Shown here piece by piece: positions 33,498 through 42,965 of a DNA stretch of 53,350 bases. Position 1 is the first letter of the stretch; every line of letters begins with the position of its first letter. The translations under genes were made by a program, and so were the position numbers. Source of the stretch: Lachnospiraceae bacterium (GTDB lineage Bacteria; Bacillota; Clostridia; Lachnospirales; Lachnospiraceae); NCBI GenBank assembly GCA_016283775.1, contig JAEENL010000027.1, positions 1 to 53,350 of the forward strand. The letters run 5' to 3'. A model generated the notes under the pieces. The model was not told where the DNA came from. It was given only the letters and a program-made list of their open reading frames with translations, and did not search any database.

Positions 33498-34955
33498 ATG
33501 AGTGACAAAAAACTGGACAAAAGAACAAAATGGAGCTACTGCGTGGGAGCGACGGGACGCGACATGGCATACACTCTTGTGAGCATGTTCCTCCTGACCT
33601 ACATTCAATACACCATGAAGCTGACGGTCGCGCAGTTTGCGGCGATCTCGGTCATCGTTGTGGTGTGCCTTCTGTGGGACGCGGTGAACGACCCTTTGAT
33701 GGGGATAATCATCGAAAACGCAAGGCTAAAGGGCGGAAAATTCAAGCCGTGGATATTACTCGGCGTGATACTCAACTGCATCGTGATCGTCTGCCTGTTC
33801 ACTGTGAGACCTGAGGGCTGGGGCTTTGTAGTGTTCTTTGGGATAGGATATCTCCTCTGGGGAATGACCTACACCATGAACGACATAGCCTACTGGGGAA
33901 TGCTCCCGAGCCTTTCTTCGGATCCAAAAGAAAGAAACATGCTTGTCACTATACAGGGGATATTCATCTGTATAGGCCAGTTTTCCGTGGCTGGGCTGTT
34001 GCCTGATATGGTTGCCGGGCAGGCCGTCATGGCATACAGGATCGCAGCTATCGTGATCTCCTCGTGTTTCCTGGGATTTCAGCTCCTGACATTCTTTGGA
34101 GTAAAGGAAAGACCAAGACAGGAAAACAAGGAAGTTCTCTCGCTTAAGGACATGTTCGGCATCTTTTTCAGGAACGATCAGCTTGTCGCGATCGGTATCG
34201 CGTGCCTTCTTTTTCAGGTGGGAAACGGACTTCTCATAATGATCGGCATGAATTTCTTTTATTTTGAATTCGGCTATTCGGCCGGAGGAACGCTCGTTTT
34301 CTGGTTCACTGTGATGTACGGCCTTGGAACGCTTTTGTCGGAAGCGGGCTTTGCCTTTATCGCATCGCATCTTTCCAGAGCAAAGATCATCGCGATCTCC
34401 ACGGGGCTCACGATCCTCGGCTATCTTTTCCTTCTCAGTGTGGGCTATATTCTTCCCAAGAACGAGATACTGATAAATGTGATAGGCTTTGTGATATTCT
34501 TTGCGCAGGGACTGTTCAATATGACTATGATCGTTATGCTGAACAATACCATCGAATATGATGAAGTAAGGTACAACGAAAGGCATGACAGCATAATCTC
34601 GGCGGTACGTTCCTTTGCCACAAAGCTCGCGAGCGCTATAGATCAGGGAGCGGTGGCGCTGATCCTCATAATCAGCGGGATATACGCCGTAAGTCAGAAC
34701 ATTTCAAATCTTGAGCGCGAGGCGGGAGCGGGCGTCATCACCTCCGAGCAGGCGATCGAAGGAGCCGACCGTTTCATAGAGACTGCGACAGCCATGCAGA
34801 GACTAGTCCTCAGGATCGGTATCGCCTCGGTGCCTGTGATAGCGATCGGCGCGGCTTTTATCATCATAAAGCGTAAGTATGTGATCGACGAAAAGAAATA
34901 TGACGAACTTGTAAAAGAGATAGAAGACCGGAAGAGCAGAAACGTGCAGGGATAA
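33498..34955 (+). CDS. GPH-family sugar:cation symporter
   Basis: A 485-residue transporter with about 12 hydrophobic helices, of the glycoside-pentoside-hexuronide:cation symporter family (MFS fold). Typical features are WDAVNDPLMG in helix 2, the ENARLKGGKFKPWILLG loop and YWGMLPSLSSDPKER. Family members such as XylP and MelB import xylosides, melibiose or glucuronides with Na+ or H+. The substrate cannot be assigned; oligosaccharides for the GH43, GH31 or GH26 enzymes are plausible. GAGGGGAGAGGG precedes the ATG. The dehydrogenase gene follows after 12 bases. Confidence 0.9.
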   Translation: MSDKKLDKRTKWSYCVGATGRDMAYTLVSMFLLTYIQYTMKLTVAQFAAISVIVVVCLLWDAVNDPLMGIIIENARLKGGKFKPWILLGVILNCIVIVCLFTVRPEGWGFVVFFGIGYLLWGMTYTMNDIAYWGMLPSLSSDPKERNMLVTIQGIFICIGQFSVAGLLPDMVAGQAVMAYRIAAIVISSCFLGFQLLTFFGVKERPRQENKEVLSLKDMFGIFFRNDQLVAIGIACLLFQVGNGLLIMIGMNFFYFEFGYSAGGTLVFWFTVMYGLGTLLSEAGFAFIASHLSRAKIIAISTGLTILGYLFLLSVGYILPKNEILINVIGFVIFFAQGLFNMTMIVMLNNTIEYDEVRYNERHDSIISAVRSFATKLASAIDQGAVALILIISGIYAVSQNISNLEREAGAGVITSEQAIEGADRFIETATAMQRLVLRIGIASVPVIAIGAAFIIIKRKYVIDEKKYDELVKEIEDRKSRNVQG

Positions 34956-34967
34956 GGAGACGCTTTT

Positions 34968-36008
34968 ATGGAAAAGACAAAGATAGCTTTTTTCGATGCT
35001 AAGGACTATGACAGAAATTCCTTTATCAAAGCCAACGAAAAGGAAGAATACGAGATAAACTATTTTGAGACCAGGCTCACCGAGGCTACGGTGAAGCTTG
35101 CGGACGGCTATGATGTCGTATGCGTGTTTGTAAATGATGATATAAACCGCCGTGTGATAGACAGACTCTGCGCAATGGGAGTAAAGCTGATAGCGCTCCG
35201 CTGCGCGGGCTACAACAATGTCGATGTGGAATATGCATATGGAAAGATACATGTCGTGCGTGTTCCCGCATATTCCCCTTATGCGGTCGCAGAGCATGCC
35301 ATGGCGCTCCTTCTCACATCCGTAAGAAGGATCCACAAAGCATACATACGTACAAAGGATTTCAACTTTTCACTGAATGGCCTGACAGGCTTTGATCTTC
35401 ATGGAAAGACCGTCGGGATCATAGGCACCGGTAAGATAGGCAGGATCTTTTCGGACATATGCAAAGGCTTTGGCATGCATGTTATCGCATATGACAAGTT
35501 TCCCGCGGAAGGAAGCGGCATTGAATATGTGCCGCTTGAAGAGATATGGAGACAGAGTGACATCATTTCTTTCCACTGCCCTCTGACGGATGAGAACCGT
35601 CATATGGTGAATGAAAAGACGATCGCCGAGATGAAAAAAGGAGTCGTGCTGATCAATACTTCAAGAGGCGCGCTGATCGACTCCGAAGCGCTGGTGGAGG
35701 GGATCAAGCAGAGAAAGATAGGCGCGGCTTGCCTTGATGTGTATGAAGAAGAATCAAACGTGTTCTTCCACGATTATTCAAATCATATCGTTGACGACGA
35801 CACGCTTGCGAGACTCATCTCCATGCCGAACGTTATCGTGTCGTCCCATCAGGCTTTCCTCACAGAAGAAGCATTGTCCAACATCGCGGATACGACATTG
35901 GACAATGTAAAAGAATTCTTTTCAACACAGTACAGCAAAAATGAGGTATGCTACAAGTGCCCGTCGGTGTCTGAGTGCAAACAGAAGCATGATAAAAAGT
36001 GCTTCTGA
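34968..36008 (+). CDS. D-2-hydroxyacid dehydrogenase (D-lactate dehydrogenase-like)
   Basis: A 346-residue NAD-dependent enzyme that interconverts 2-oxoacids and D-2-hydroxyacids, probably pyruvate and D-lactate. The nucleotide-binding motif is VGIIGTGKIG. The catalytic set is seen in LRCAGYNNVD, INTSRGALID (Arg), LDVYEEES (Glu) and SSHQAFLT (His). The YSPYAVAEHA stretch and the order of motifs fit fermentative D-LDH. A cysteine-rich tail (CYKCPSVSECKQKHDKKC) extends beyond the usual end and could bind metal. Converges on the Fe-S aldo/keto reductase with 20 bases between. Confidence 0.88.
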   Translation: MEKTKIAFFDAKDYDRNSFIKANEKEEYEINYFETRLTEATVKLADGYDVVCVFVNDDINRRVIDRLCAMGVKLIALRCAGYNNVDVEYAYGKIHVVRVPAYSPYAVAEHAMALLLTSVRRIHKAYIRTKDFNFSLNGLTGFDLHGKTVGIIGTGKIGRIFSDICKGFGMHVIAYDKFPAEGSGIEYVPLEEIWRQSDIISFHCPLTDENRHMVNEKTIAEMKKGVVLINTSRGALIDSEALVEGIKQRKIGAACLDVYEEESNVFFHDYSNHIVDDDTLARLISMPNVIVSSHQAFLTEEALSNIADTTLDNVKEFFSTQYSKNEVCYKCPSVSECKQKHDKKCF

Positions 36009-36028
36009 CGGATGCCGGAAATTTAGTG

Positions 36029-37222
36029 CTATTTCTTTTTGCGCTTGCGGAACAGGTATTTCCTTGCGACTGAGATGGCAACCTTGTACGGGAACGGACG
36101 AAGCGCCTTGTCGGCCTCTTTCAGCTTTTCACGGATAGGAAGGTTCTGAGGACAGTGCTTCTCGCATTTGCCGCAGTTTACACACTGGGTTGCGAACGGA
36201 GGCTCTGCGGAGAGGGCAACGGTCTGGAAATATTGCTTCCTTCCGTCAAATTTTGTTTCGGAATACATTGTGTTGTAGGCCCTGAAAATGCCGGGAATAT
36301 CAACTCCTTTGGGACAGGGCATGCAATAGCGGCAGCCTGTGCAGCCGACTTTTTCCGAAGCTTTGATCTGCTCCTTGACCTTTTCAATGAGCTGCATGTC
36401 GGCGTCCGTAAGATGGCCCGGAAGAGCATCCGAAGCGGTCTTGCAGTTTTCTTCGACCATTTCGATGGAGTTCATGCCGGACAGTACCACCGTGACTTCA
36501 GGCTGGTTGTACAGCCACCTGAAGCCCCACTGTGCGGGAGTCCATCCTCTTTCGTTTGACGCGATGGTCTTTTTGGCTTCTGCGGGAAGGAGATCCACAA
36601 GCTTTCCGCCGCGCAAAGGCTCCATGATGATCACGGGAATATTCTTTGCGGCTGCGGCTTTGAGCCCTGCCACGCCAGCCTGGGAGACATCGTCGATATA
36701 GTTGTACTGTATCTGACAGAAATCCCAGTCATAATCGTCAAGGATCTTTAAGAAATTTTCTGTATTGCCGTGATAGGAAAAACCGATGTTTCTGATCTTC
36801 CCCTCTTTTTTGTTCTTTTCTATCCAGTCGATGATACCGATGTCCTTGAGCTTTTCCCACATTGCAACATCTGTCAGGTGGTGCATGAGGTAATAATCAA
36901 TGTAGTCGGTCTTGAGCCTGGAGAGCTCCTCATTGAAGTATCTGTCGATGGCTTCACGGCTTCCGATGAGGTACTGCGGCAGTTTTGTCGCGATGTTGAC
37001 CTTTTCGCGGATGTGATTACGGCTGAGTATCTCGCCTACGGCGACTTCACTTCCGGGGTATATGTATGCTGTGTCAAAATAGTTCACACCGGCATTGTAT
37101 GCTGCGAGTATCTCTTTTTCGGCCTTGTCGATGTCAATGCTGTTTCCTTTTTTGGTAAAACGCATGCATCCGTAACCGAGGACTGAAAGATCGTTTCCGT
37201 ATTTGTTTTTTCTGTACTGCAT
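36029..37222 (-). CDS. Aldo/keto reductase with 2[4Fe-4S]-type tail
   Basis: A 397-residue AKR barrel fused to a ferredoxin-like tail. The barrel has LSVLGYGCMRF, YFDTAYIYPGSE, NIATKLP and YYLMHHLTD with the tetrad residues. The tail has CTGCRYCMPCPKG (CX2CX2CX2CP) and CVNCGKCEKHCP (CX2CX2CX3CP), fitting two clusters. The family is common in anaerobes; substrates are mostly unknown. Start ATG 37222 is chosen because AGGAGG (37234-37229) is 6 bases upstream; an in-frame start at 37273 lies upstream of the predicted promoter -10. A second, less regular Fe-S AKR occurs at 7075-8139. Confidence 0.9.
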   Translation of the reverse strand: MQYRKNKYGNDLSVLGYGCMRFTKKGNSIDIDKAEKEILAAYNAGVNYFDTAYIYPGSEVAVGEILSRNHIREKVNIATKLPQYLIGSREAIDRYFNEELSRLKTDYIDYYLMHHLTDVAMWEKLKDIGIIDWIEKNKKEGKIRNIGFSYHGNTENFLKILDDYDWDFCQIQYNYIDDVSQAGVAGLKAAAAKNIPVIIMEPLRGGKLVDLLPAEAKKTIASNERGWTPAQWGFRWLYNQPEVTVVLSGMNSIEMVEENCKTASDALPGHLTDADMQLIEKVKEQIKASEKVGCTGCRYCMPCPKGVDIPGIFRAYNTMYSETKFDGRKQYFQTVALSAEPPFATQCVNCGKCEKHCPQNLPIREKLKEADKALRPFPYKVAISVARKYLFRKRKKK

Positions 37223-37251
37223 ATCGGCCCTCCTGTTTAAGATTAAGGTTA

Positions 37252-37280
37252 AATTTATTGCATTTTGCCACATGTGTCAA
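37252..37280 (-). promoter_or_regulatory. Promoter for the Fe-S aldo/keto reductase
   Basis: Minus-strand -35 TTGACA (37280-37275), 17-base spacer, -10 TAAATT (37257-37252). It overlaps the plus-strand promoter of the methionine-sulfoxide reductase gene almost completely. Confidence 0.6.
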
Positions 37281-37287
37281 GTATAAT
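37258..37287 (+). promoter_or_regulatory. Promoter for the fRMsr gene
   Basis: TTGCAT (37258-37263), 18-base spacer, perfect TATAAT (37282-37287), 57 bases ahead of the ATG at 37344. Confidence 0.6.
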
Positions 37288-37343
37288 GATATAAGGCATG
37301 AATCTTGTGCCTGTAAATGATCATCTGACGGGAGAAACGATCT

Positions 37344-37796
37344 ATGTGTGATTACGATCTGCTTACGGATACGATAAAAGAGTTCGCCGAGACGGACAGG
37401 AACTTTGTTCCGCTGCTCTCAAACGCTGCCGCGCTTTTGTGGCAGGAACTTAAAGAGATAAACTGGGCGGGATTTTACCTGCTTCGGGACGACACCCTGG
37501 TGCTGGGACCTTTTCAGGGGAAACCTGCCTGCATACATATAAAGACCGGAAAAGGGGTCTGCGGCACAGCGGTCAAGGAAGACCGTGTACAGAGAGTTGC
37601 GGATGTCCACACATTTCCGGGTCACATCGCATGTGACAGTGCTTCAAATTCGGAGATAGTGATCCCTCTCCATAAGAACGGACGTGTTTTCGGAGTGCTT
37701 GACATTGACAGCCCTGTTACAGAGCGTTTTTCCGAAGAGGATGAACAGGGACTCGTAAAGTTTGCAAAGGCTCTGGAACTGCTTACGGATTTATAA
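37344..37796 (+). CDS. msrC: Free methionine-(R)-sulfoxide reductase (GAF fold)
   Basis: A 150-residue stand-alone GAF protein of the fRMsr (MsrC/YebR) family. It reduces free L-methionine-(R)-S-oxide in the cytoplasm. The family pattern is clear: INWAGFYLL, LGPFQGKPACIHI, GKGVCGTAV, HTFPGHIACDSASNSEIV and GVLDIDSP. The three cysteines of the catalytic and resolving set lie in PACI, GVCG and IACD. Length is typical. GGGAG precedes the ATG. It is read from a promoter that overlaps the divergent aldo/keto reductase promoter. Confidence 0.92.
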   Translation: MCDYDLLTDTIKEFAETDRNFVPLLSNAAALLWQELKEINWAGFYLLRDDTLVLGPFQGKPACIHIKTGKGVCGTAVKEDRVQRVADVHTFPGHIACDSASNSEIVIPLHKNGRVFGVLDIDSPVTERFSEEDEQGLVKFAKALELLTDL

Positions 37797-37864
37797 AAAA
37801 AGAAATAAATATTCGGCGAAAACCTTGATAACAGGCACTGTTGTGGTATATCATTCGACTGATC

Positions 37865-39493
37865 ATGAATAATAAGCTGCGGTCTAAAACCACACACTAT
37901 ATCATACTGATAATTTCTGCCACTATGGGGGTTATCTTCCTTTTTGTGGTCTTTCTTCAGTTCAGATCCACCACCAGAAATGCAATGGCATACGCAGAGG
38001 AAGATTTTTTCCAGATCGGACAGATCCTCGAAGAAAACGAAGCGGAACTGGACAAGATACAGGGAGACTTTGAGACATCCTGCCTTGCCCACGCCAAGAC
38101 TGCGGCATATATGATACAGTGCGATCCTCTGATATTTGAAGACCGGGACCTGAACGAACTGAAAAAGATCGCCGGGCTTCTTGAGGTCGATGAGATCCAT
38201 ATTTTCAGCACGGAAGGCATTATAATATTCGGAACCCAGCCGGAATATTACGGGATGAGCTTTGATTCCGGGGAGCAGATCGGTTTTTTCAAGCCTTTGC
38301 TCTACGATCGTTCGCTTGAACTCGTTCAGGGTATCGAAGCAAACACGGCGGAAGCAAAGCCCGTGCAATATTCGGCTCTTTGGAGCGACGACGGGAGGTT
38401 CATCGTACAGATAGGGATGTATCCCGCAAGAGTGCTGGAATTTCGTGCAAAAAACGAGATATCATATGTCTTTTCACTGTTAAGATCTAATCAGGGAGTG
38501 AATTTTTACGCGATCGACCCGGAAACGAAGCTGATCGTAGGCTGCAGTGACAACACGCAGCATGAGCACCGCAGAGACGGAACAGTTTTCACATTTGTGG
38601 AGGAACAGGGGCAGGAGAAGCCGATGTTCACCACGATCGAAGGAAAAAAATGTTTTGTTGTATATAAAAAGATACAGGGCATGTATGTATGCTATGTGAC
38701 ACCGATCGTCACTTTGTACGGGGGAACGGCATACAACAGCATATTGTTCCTTCTGGGACTGCTTCTTCTCACTTTGATAGCGATCTCATGCGTTTCCTAC
38801 TACATTGAAGTATATGTCCTGACAAACATCCACGCGATGAACAAGGGACTGAGAAGGATAACGGACGGGGATTACATGGAGATCTCCGGCATCAAGAACA
38901 GCCAGGAGTTTGCGGAGCTTACCGACCATATCAATGACATGGTGCTCTCGCTGGTGGAAAACAGAAAACGGATAGAAAAAGAGCGCGACATAGACCTGCT
39001 CACAGGATTGTACAACCGCAGAGGCATGGAGCTTGAGATAGAAAAGATCATGAAGGCTCATGAGGCGATAGGCCACTGCGCGATGGTAGTCGTGGATGCG
39101 GATTCGCTGAAGACCATAAATGACACCTATGGCCATGAGAACGGGGATGCGTATCTTTGCAGGCTTGCGGAGACCCTGGACAACGCGGGCCTCAGGAAGT
39201 CACTTACCGCAAGGCACGGCGGAGACGAATTTGTTCTCTTCCTTTACGGCTATGAAGCAAAGGAGATCCTGGAACATGACATAGCGGCTCTTAGAGCAAA
39301 GCAGAACGGGAAAAAGACAAGCCTTTTAAACGATGTGGTCGTCGATCTTGAATTTTCCCTCGGAGTGGCCGAGGCGGAGGAAAAGTTTGACTATAAGGAG
39401 CTTTTCAAAAAAGCCGACGACGACATGTATATAGACAAACGAAAGAGAAAAAACAGAAGCCGGGCCGTAAAGCGCACACCCGACACAGACTGA
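37865..39493 (+). CDS. Membrane GGDEF protein with large extracellular sensor
   Basis: A 542-residue probable diguanylate cyclase. TM about 12-33, extracellular domain about 35-290 (Cache-like in length, with IHIFSTEGIIIFGT and FYAIDPETKLIVG strands), TM about 297-322, a HAMP-like helix pair, then GGDEF with DLLTGLYNRRG, VVDADSLKTIND and ARHGGDEF. No RxxD inhibitory site. ATG 37865 is the first sensible start but has no ribosome site; an in-frame TTG at 37841 is no better. A TTGATA (37825-37830) with TATATC 16 bases on would start transcription very near the ATG, so the message could be nearly leaderless. Followed by a hybrid kinase after 25 bases. Confidence 0.85.
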   Translation: MNNKLRSKTTHYIILIISATMGVIFLFVVFLQFRSTTRNAMAYAEEDFFQIGQILEENEAELDKIQGDFETSCLAHAKTAAYMIQCDPLIFEDRDLNELKKIAGLLEVDEIHIFSTEGIIIFGTQPEYYGMSFDSGEQIGFFKPLLYDRSLELVQGIEANTAEAKPVQYSALWSDDGRFIVQIGMYPARVLEFRAKNEISYVFSLLRSNQGVNFYAIDPETKLIVGCSDNTQHEHRRDGTVFTFVEEQGQEKPMFTTIEGKKCFVVYKKIQGMYVCYVTPIVTLYGGTAYNSILFLLGLLLLTLIAISCVSYYIEVYVLTNIHAMNKGLRRITDGDYMEISGIKNSQEFAELTDHINDMVLSLVENRKRIEKERDIDLLTGLYNRRGMELEIEKIMKAHEAIGHCAMVVVDADSLKTINDTYGHENGDAYLCRLAETLDNAGLRKSLTARHGGDEFVLFLYGYEAKEILEHDIAALRAKQNGKKTSLLNDVVVDLEFSLGVAEAEEKFDYKELFKKADDDMYIDKRKRKNRSRAVKRTPDTD

Positions 39494-39518
39494 TGACATA
39501 TGCCCCCGGGAGGAGACT

Positions 39519-42500
39519 ATGCTAAAGATCTTTCAGCAACTCAACTTAAAAAAACCCTCTCCCTATGTAAGGATACGCATTCTCAACGAGAATCTCAAGA
39601 TAACGCGCATCATTGCTTATTCTGCGATCATTTTTGATCTTTTGCTGATCTCGACAAGGGTGATGACATACGGGACGGAGAAGCCCGCGCAGTTTGCGGC
39701 ATGTGTCGTTGCGGCCGTGCTGGCCGTATTGAGTTCTGCGGCAATGCTCTTTTATACAAAAAGAGCGCTCACGGAAGGTGAGGAGATAAGCCCGGGTGAA
39801 GTAAAAAAATCCATAGGTTTTTATTGCGATACCCTTTTGATGTTTGCGGTGGTCGGAGGAGTGGATTTTGCCACGCTCCATTCAAATTCGCTGGTGTTCA
39901 TGGTCTGCGGCGTGTTTGTTTTCGGACTCCTTCTCGTGCCTGTGCATGAACTGCTGATAAGGGTATTGCTTTTCTTTGGATTCTATTTTGTGGGCCTTTT
40001 GTGGCTCGCCCCGGATGAGATAGTAAATGTTCCCGGACATCTGGTCTTCATGATCTCACTTTTTGTGGTCGGAGTGTTCCATTACAAGAACGTAAGAGAT
40101 AAATATGCCATAGAAGAAACCGAGGCTGAGCTGTCAAAAGCGGCCGAAGCGGAGCGCTGGAAGGGCGCAGACAGATACTATCAGGAGCTGCTCTTTTTTG
40201 AGTCGGTGGACGACTCAAATATGTTGAGACGCGGTCATTTTGATCTCACTGCCGACAAGGCGATCAAGGAGATCGGAACATGGAAGAACAGGTCAATATT
40301 TGCTGATGTTGAAACCTATCAGGAAGCTGTGGAAAAGTTCCCTACACTCGCCGACAGGCGGGAAGATGTGGAAGTCCTTCGCGATGCCACGGACAGAAAA
40401 AAAGCGCTTGAAAACTTTAAAAACGGAAAAACATCGTATTCTTTGGCATTTCCAATAAGCCGCGAGCATGGCGTCATCTCCTGGGCAAGATTTGATTCTC
40501 ATCTGTTTGAGTCGCCGGAGACCGGAAATGTTGAAGCCTTTTTCTATCTGCGTGACGAGAGCCGCCAGCACATAGAACAGCTGATGCTGGGAAGGCTGGT
40601 GGATTTCGGTTATGTTGCTCTCGGATTCATAGACGTGAACAATGAGATGCTCACGGCATATTTCTACAGACAGGGACGACTTGATTCGGGAAGACCGATA
40701 AGAGTATCCTTTGCAAACCGCGGCGACGTTTTCAACGGGATACCCATCGGGGAATGGGAAAAACAGGAGTTTTTGAGAAAAACAGAGCTCCCGATAATCG
40801 TTTCTTCAATGTCCGATACCGGAAAAGCCAGTCGTCTTCGTTTTGACGGAGAGGCGGGACGCCAGTATCAGGCAGAATACTGCTGGCTCGATCAGGAGAC
40901 CAAGCGGATATTCTTTATGGTGACCGATATCACGGCGGAGGTCGCAAAGGAGCGTCAGACAAGATCGCAGTTCAACGCGATGAGCCTTGCCATCAGCCGT
41001 ACTTATGTTGCTCTGTTCCACATAGATCTTGTAAACCGCAGAGAGACCGAGATAAGGGTTGACGACGCTCTGTACGGGTATACTCCCGAAAGCGTTGACA
41101 TGGATGCAGCCATCAGCGCCTTTGAGAAATACGATCTGGCACCCGGAGAGGCCGAATTGCACGGCGACTTCTGGGATTTTGATACGCTGCCTGACCGTCT
41201 TAAAGACAAAGACATCATTTCCACCGAAGTATTTACAAAGGTACATGGCTGGGCCAGCATCAACATTGTGGTATACAAAAGGGACGAAACGGGCAAGGTC
41301 ACTGAGGTCCTCTGGATGTCAAAGGAGATCGACGAAGAAAAGAAACGCCGACTTGAACAGCAGGAGAGCCTGAGAAAAGCCAACGAGGCCGCTCTGCAGG
41401 CCAGCAAGGCAAAGACCAGGTTCCTGTCAAACATGAGCCATGATATCAGAACGCCCATGAACGCCATCATAGGTTTTGCGGGCATAGCCGCCGCAAATCT
41501 TGACGATCGTGAGAGAGTGAGCGATTGCATAGAAAAGATACTGCTCTCCGGTAACCATCTCCACAGGCTCATAAATGACATCCTGGATATGAGCCACATT
41601 GAGAGTGGAAGCATGACTCTTAAGGAGACCAGGGCATCGCTTTCCGATATGCTGCACGACATAATCCCCGTTGTCCAGCCTCAGTTTACCGCCAAGCGCC
41701 ATGCGTTTTTCATAAACAACACGAGCGTTAAGGACGAATATGTATATGTCGATCCTCTGAAACTCAACCAGGTGCTTATAAATCTCCTCGGAAATGCCAT
41801 AAAGTTCACGCCCATCGGAGGTACCATAAGACTCATCGTCGAGGAGTACGAAAGTGAGCGGGCAGGCTGCGCGGGATACAGATTTATCGTTAAAGACAGC
41901 GGTATAGGAATGAGTGAAGACTTCCAAAAGCGCATCTTTGAGCCTTTTGAGAGAGAAAGCACTTCTACTGTGAGCAAGATCGAGGGCACCGGTCTCGGCC
42001 TCACCATAGCAAAGAATATCATCGATATGATGGGCGGCACCGTATCCGTCAAGAGTGAAGCAGGAGTCGGCACAGAGTTTACCGTGGATGTGGTGCTGAG
42101 ACTGTGCGAGGATATGCTGGATGTGACATATGACGAGAGACTTCACAACAAACGGGCCCTTATCATGTGTGAATTTGCAAGCACATGCGGATGTCTTACC
42201 GAAAGCCTGAAGCGTCTGGGAATGTATGGTGACAACGCGCCTACCGTTGAAGAAGCGGTCATGATGACAGCTTCCGAAAAAGATGACGGAACGCCGTACG
42301 ATTTCGTGCTCATAGACTGGAGCAATCCCAACGCGAACATCTGCGAAACCATAGAGCGCCTGCGGGCAGCGGCCGGAAGGGAAGCCGGTATCGCTGCGGT
42401 CACCGTTTACGACTGGAGCAGTATTGCCAAGAGCGCAAGAAATGCGGGGCTCGATACGTTCATTTCAAAGCCCGTGTTCACGTCCGACCTTGAAAGAGGC

Positions 42501-42947
42501 CTACTTGCTTCGATGGGCGAATCTGAGGTGGTGGTCAACAGTAATGATCACAACGCCGATGTACGCACAAACGAAACGCGGCTTCTGGTGGTCGAGGACA
42601 ATGAACTTAACCGCGAGATAGCGATAGCGGTGCTTGAAAATGCCGGATTCATCGTAGAGACAGCAAATGACGGTTCAGAAGCTATAGAAAAGATAAAGGA
42701 CAGTGAGCCGGGCCGATACAATGTCATCCTCATGGATATACAGATGCCTGTCATGGACGGATATGAAGCGACAAGGGAGATAAGACGGCTCGACAGGCCC
42801 GATGCCGCGACCATACCCATCATAGCGATGACGGCCAATGCATTTGAAGAGGACAAACGGCGCGCGGCGTCCTGCGGTATGAACGATCATATCGCAAAGC
42901 CAATAGAAGTCGATCTGCTTATCTCCACGATAAGCAAGTATCTGTAG
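39519..42947 (+). CDS. PAS-type hybrid histidine kinase with two receivers
   Basis: A 1142-residue sensor. Six hydrophobic helices span about 24-190. Residues about 200-610 contain two or three PAS-like blocks (for example around FFYLRDESRQHIE and FHIDLVNRRETEI). HisKA has SNMSHDIRTPMN (H641). HATPase has VKDSGIGMSE and GTGLGLTIA. A degenerate receiver (about 875-1000) keeps D933 in LIDWSN and a KP motif but lacks the acidic pair. It is followed by a complete receiver (VVEDNELN, D1073 in LMDIQMPVMDG, IAKPIE). No HPt. This order is common among large Lachnospiraceae kinases. GGGAGGAG lies ahead of the ATG. It is adjacent to a GGDEF sensor, so may feed c-di-GMP signalling. Confidence 0.92.
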   Translation: MLKIFQQLNLKKPSPYVRIRILNENLKITRIIAYSAIIFDLLLISTRVMTYGTEKPAQFAACVVAAVLAVLSSAAMLFYTKRALTEGEEISPGEVKKSIGFYCDTLLMFAVVGGVDFATLHSNSLVFMVCGVFVFGLLLVPVHELLIRVLLFFGFYFVGLLWLAPDEIVNVPGHLVFMISLFVVGVFHYKNVRDKYAIEETEAELSKAAEAERWKGADRYYQELLFFESVDDSNMLRRGHFDLTADKAIKEIGTWKNRSIFADVETYQEAVEKFPTLADRREDVEVLRDATDRKKALENFKNGKTSYSLAFPISREHGVISWARFDSHLFESPETGNVEAFFYLRDESRQHIEQLMLGRLVDFGYVALGFIDVNNEMLTAYFYRQGRLDSGRPIRVSFANRGDVFNGIPIGEWEKQEFLRKTELPIIVSSMSDTGKASRLRFDGEAGRQYQAEYCWLDQETKRIFFMVTDITAEVAKERQTRSQFNAMSLAISRTYVALFHIDLVNRRETEIRVDDALYGYTPESVDMDAAISAFEKYDLAPGEAELHGDFWDFDTLPDRLKDKDIISTEVFTKVHGWASINIVVYKRDETGKVTEVLWMSKEIDEEKKRRLEQQESLRKANEAALQASKAKTRFLSNMSHDIRTPMNAIIGFAGIAAANLDDRERVSDCIEKILLSGNHLHRLINDILDMSHIESGSMTLKETRASLSDMLHDIIPVVQPQFTAKRHAFFINNTSVKDEYVYVDPLKLNQVLINLLGNAIKFTPIGGTIRLIVEEYESERAGCAGYRFIVKDSGIGMSEDFQKRIFEPFERESTSTVSKIEGTGLGLTIAKNIIDMMGGTVSVKSEAGVGTEFTVDVVLRLCEDMLDVTYDERLHNKRALIMCEFASTCGCLTESLKRLGMYGDNAPTVEEAVMMTASEKDDGTPYDFVLIDWSNPNANICETIERLRAAAGREAGIAAVTVYDWSSIAKSARNAGLDTFISKPVFTSDLERGLLASMGESEVVVNSNDHNADVRTNETRLLVVEDNELNREIAIAVLENAGFIVETANDGSEAIEKIKDSEPGRYNVILMDIQMPVMDGYEATREIRRLDRPDAATIPIIAMTANAFEEDKRRAASCGMNDHIAKPIEVDLLISTISKYL

Positions 42948-42965
42948 GAAGGATGTTTAAAGGTA

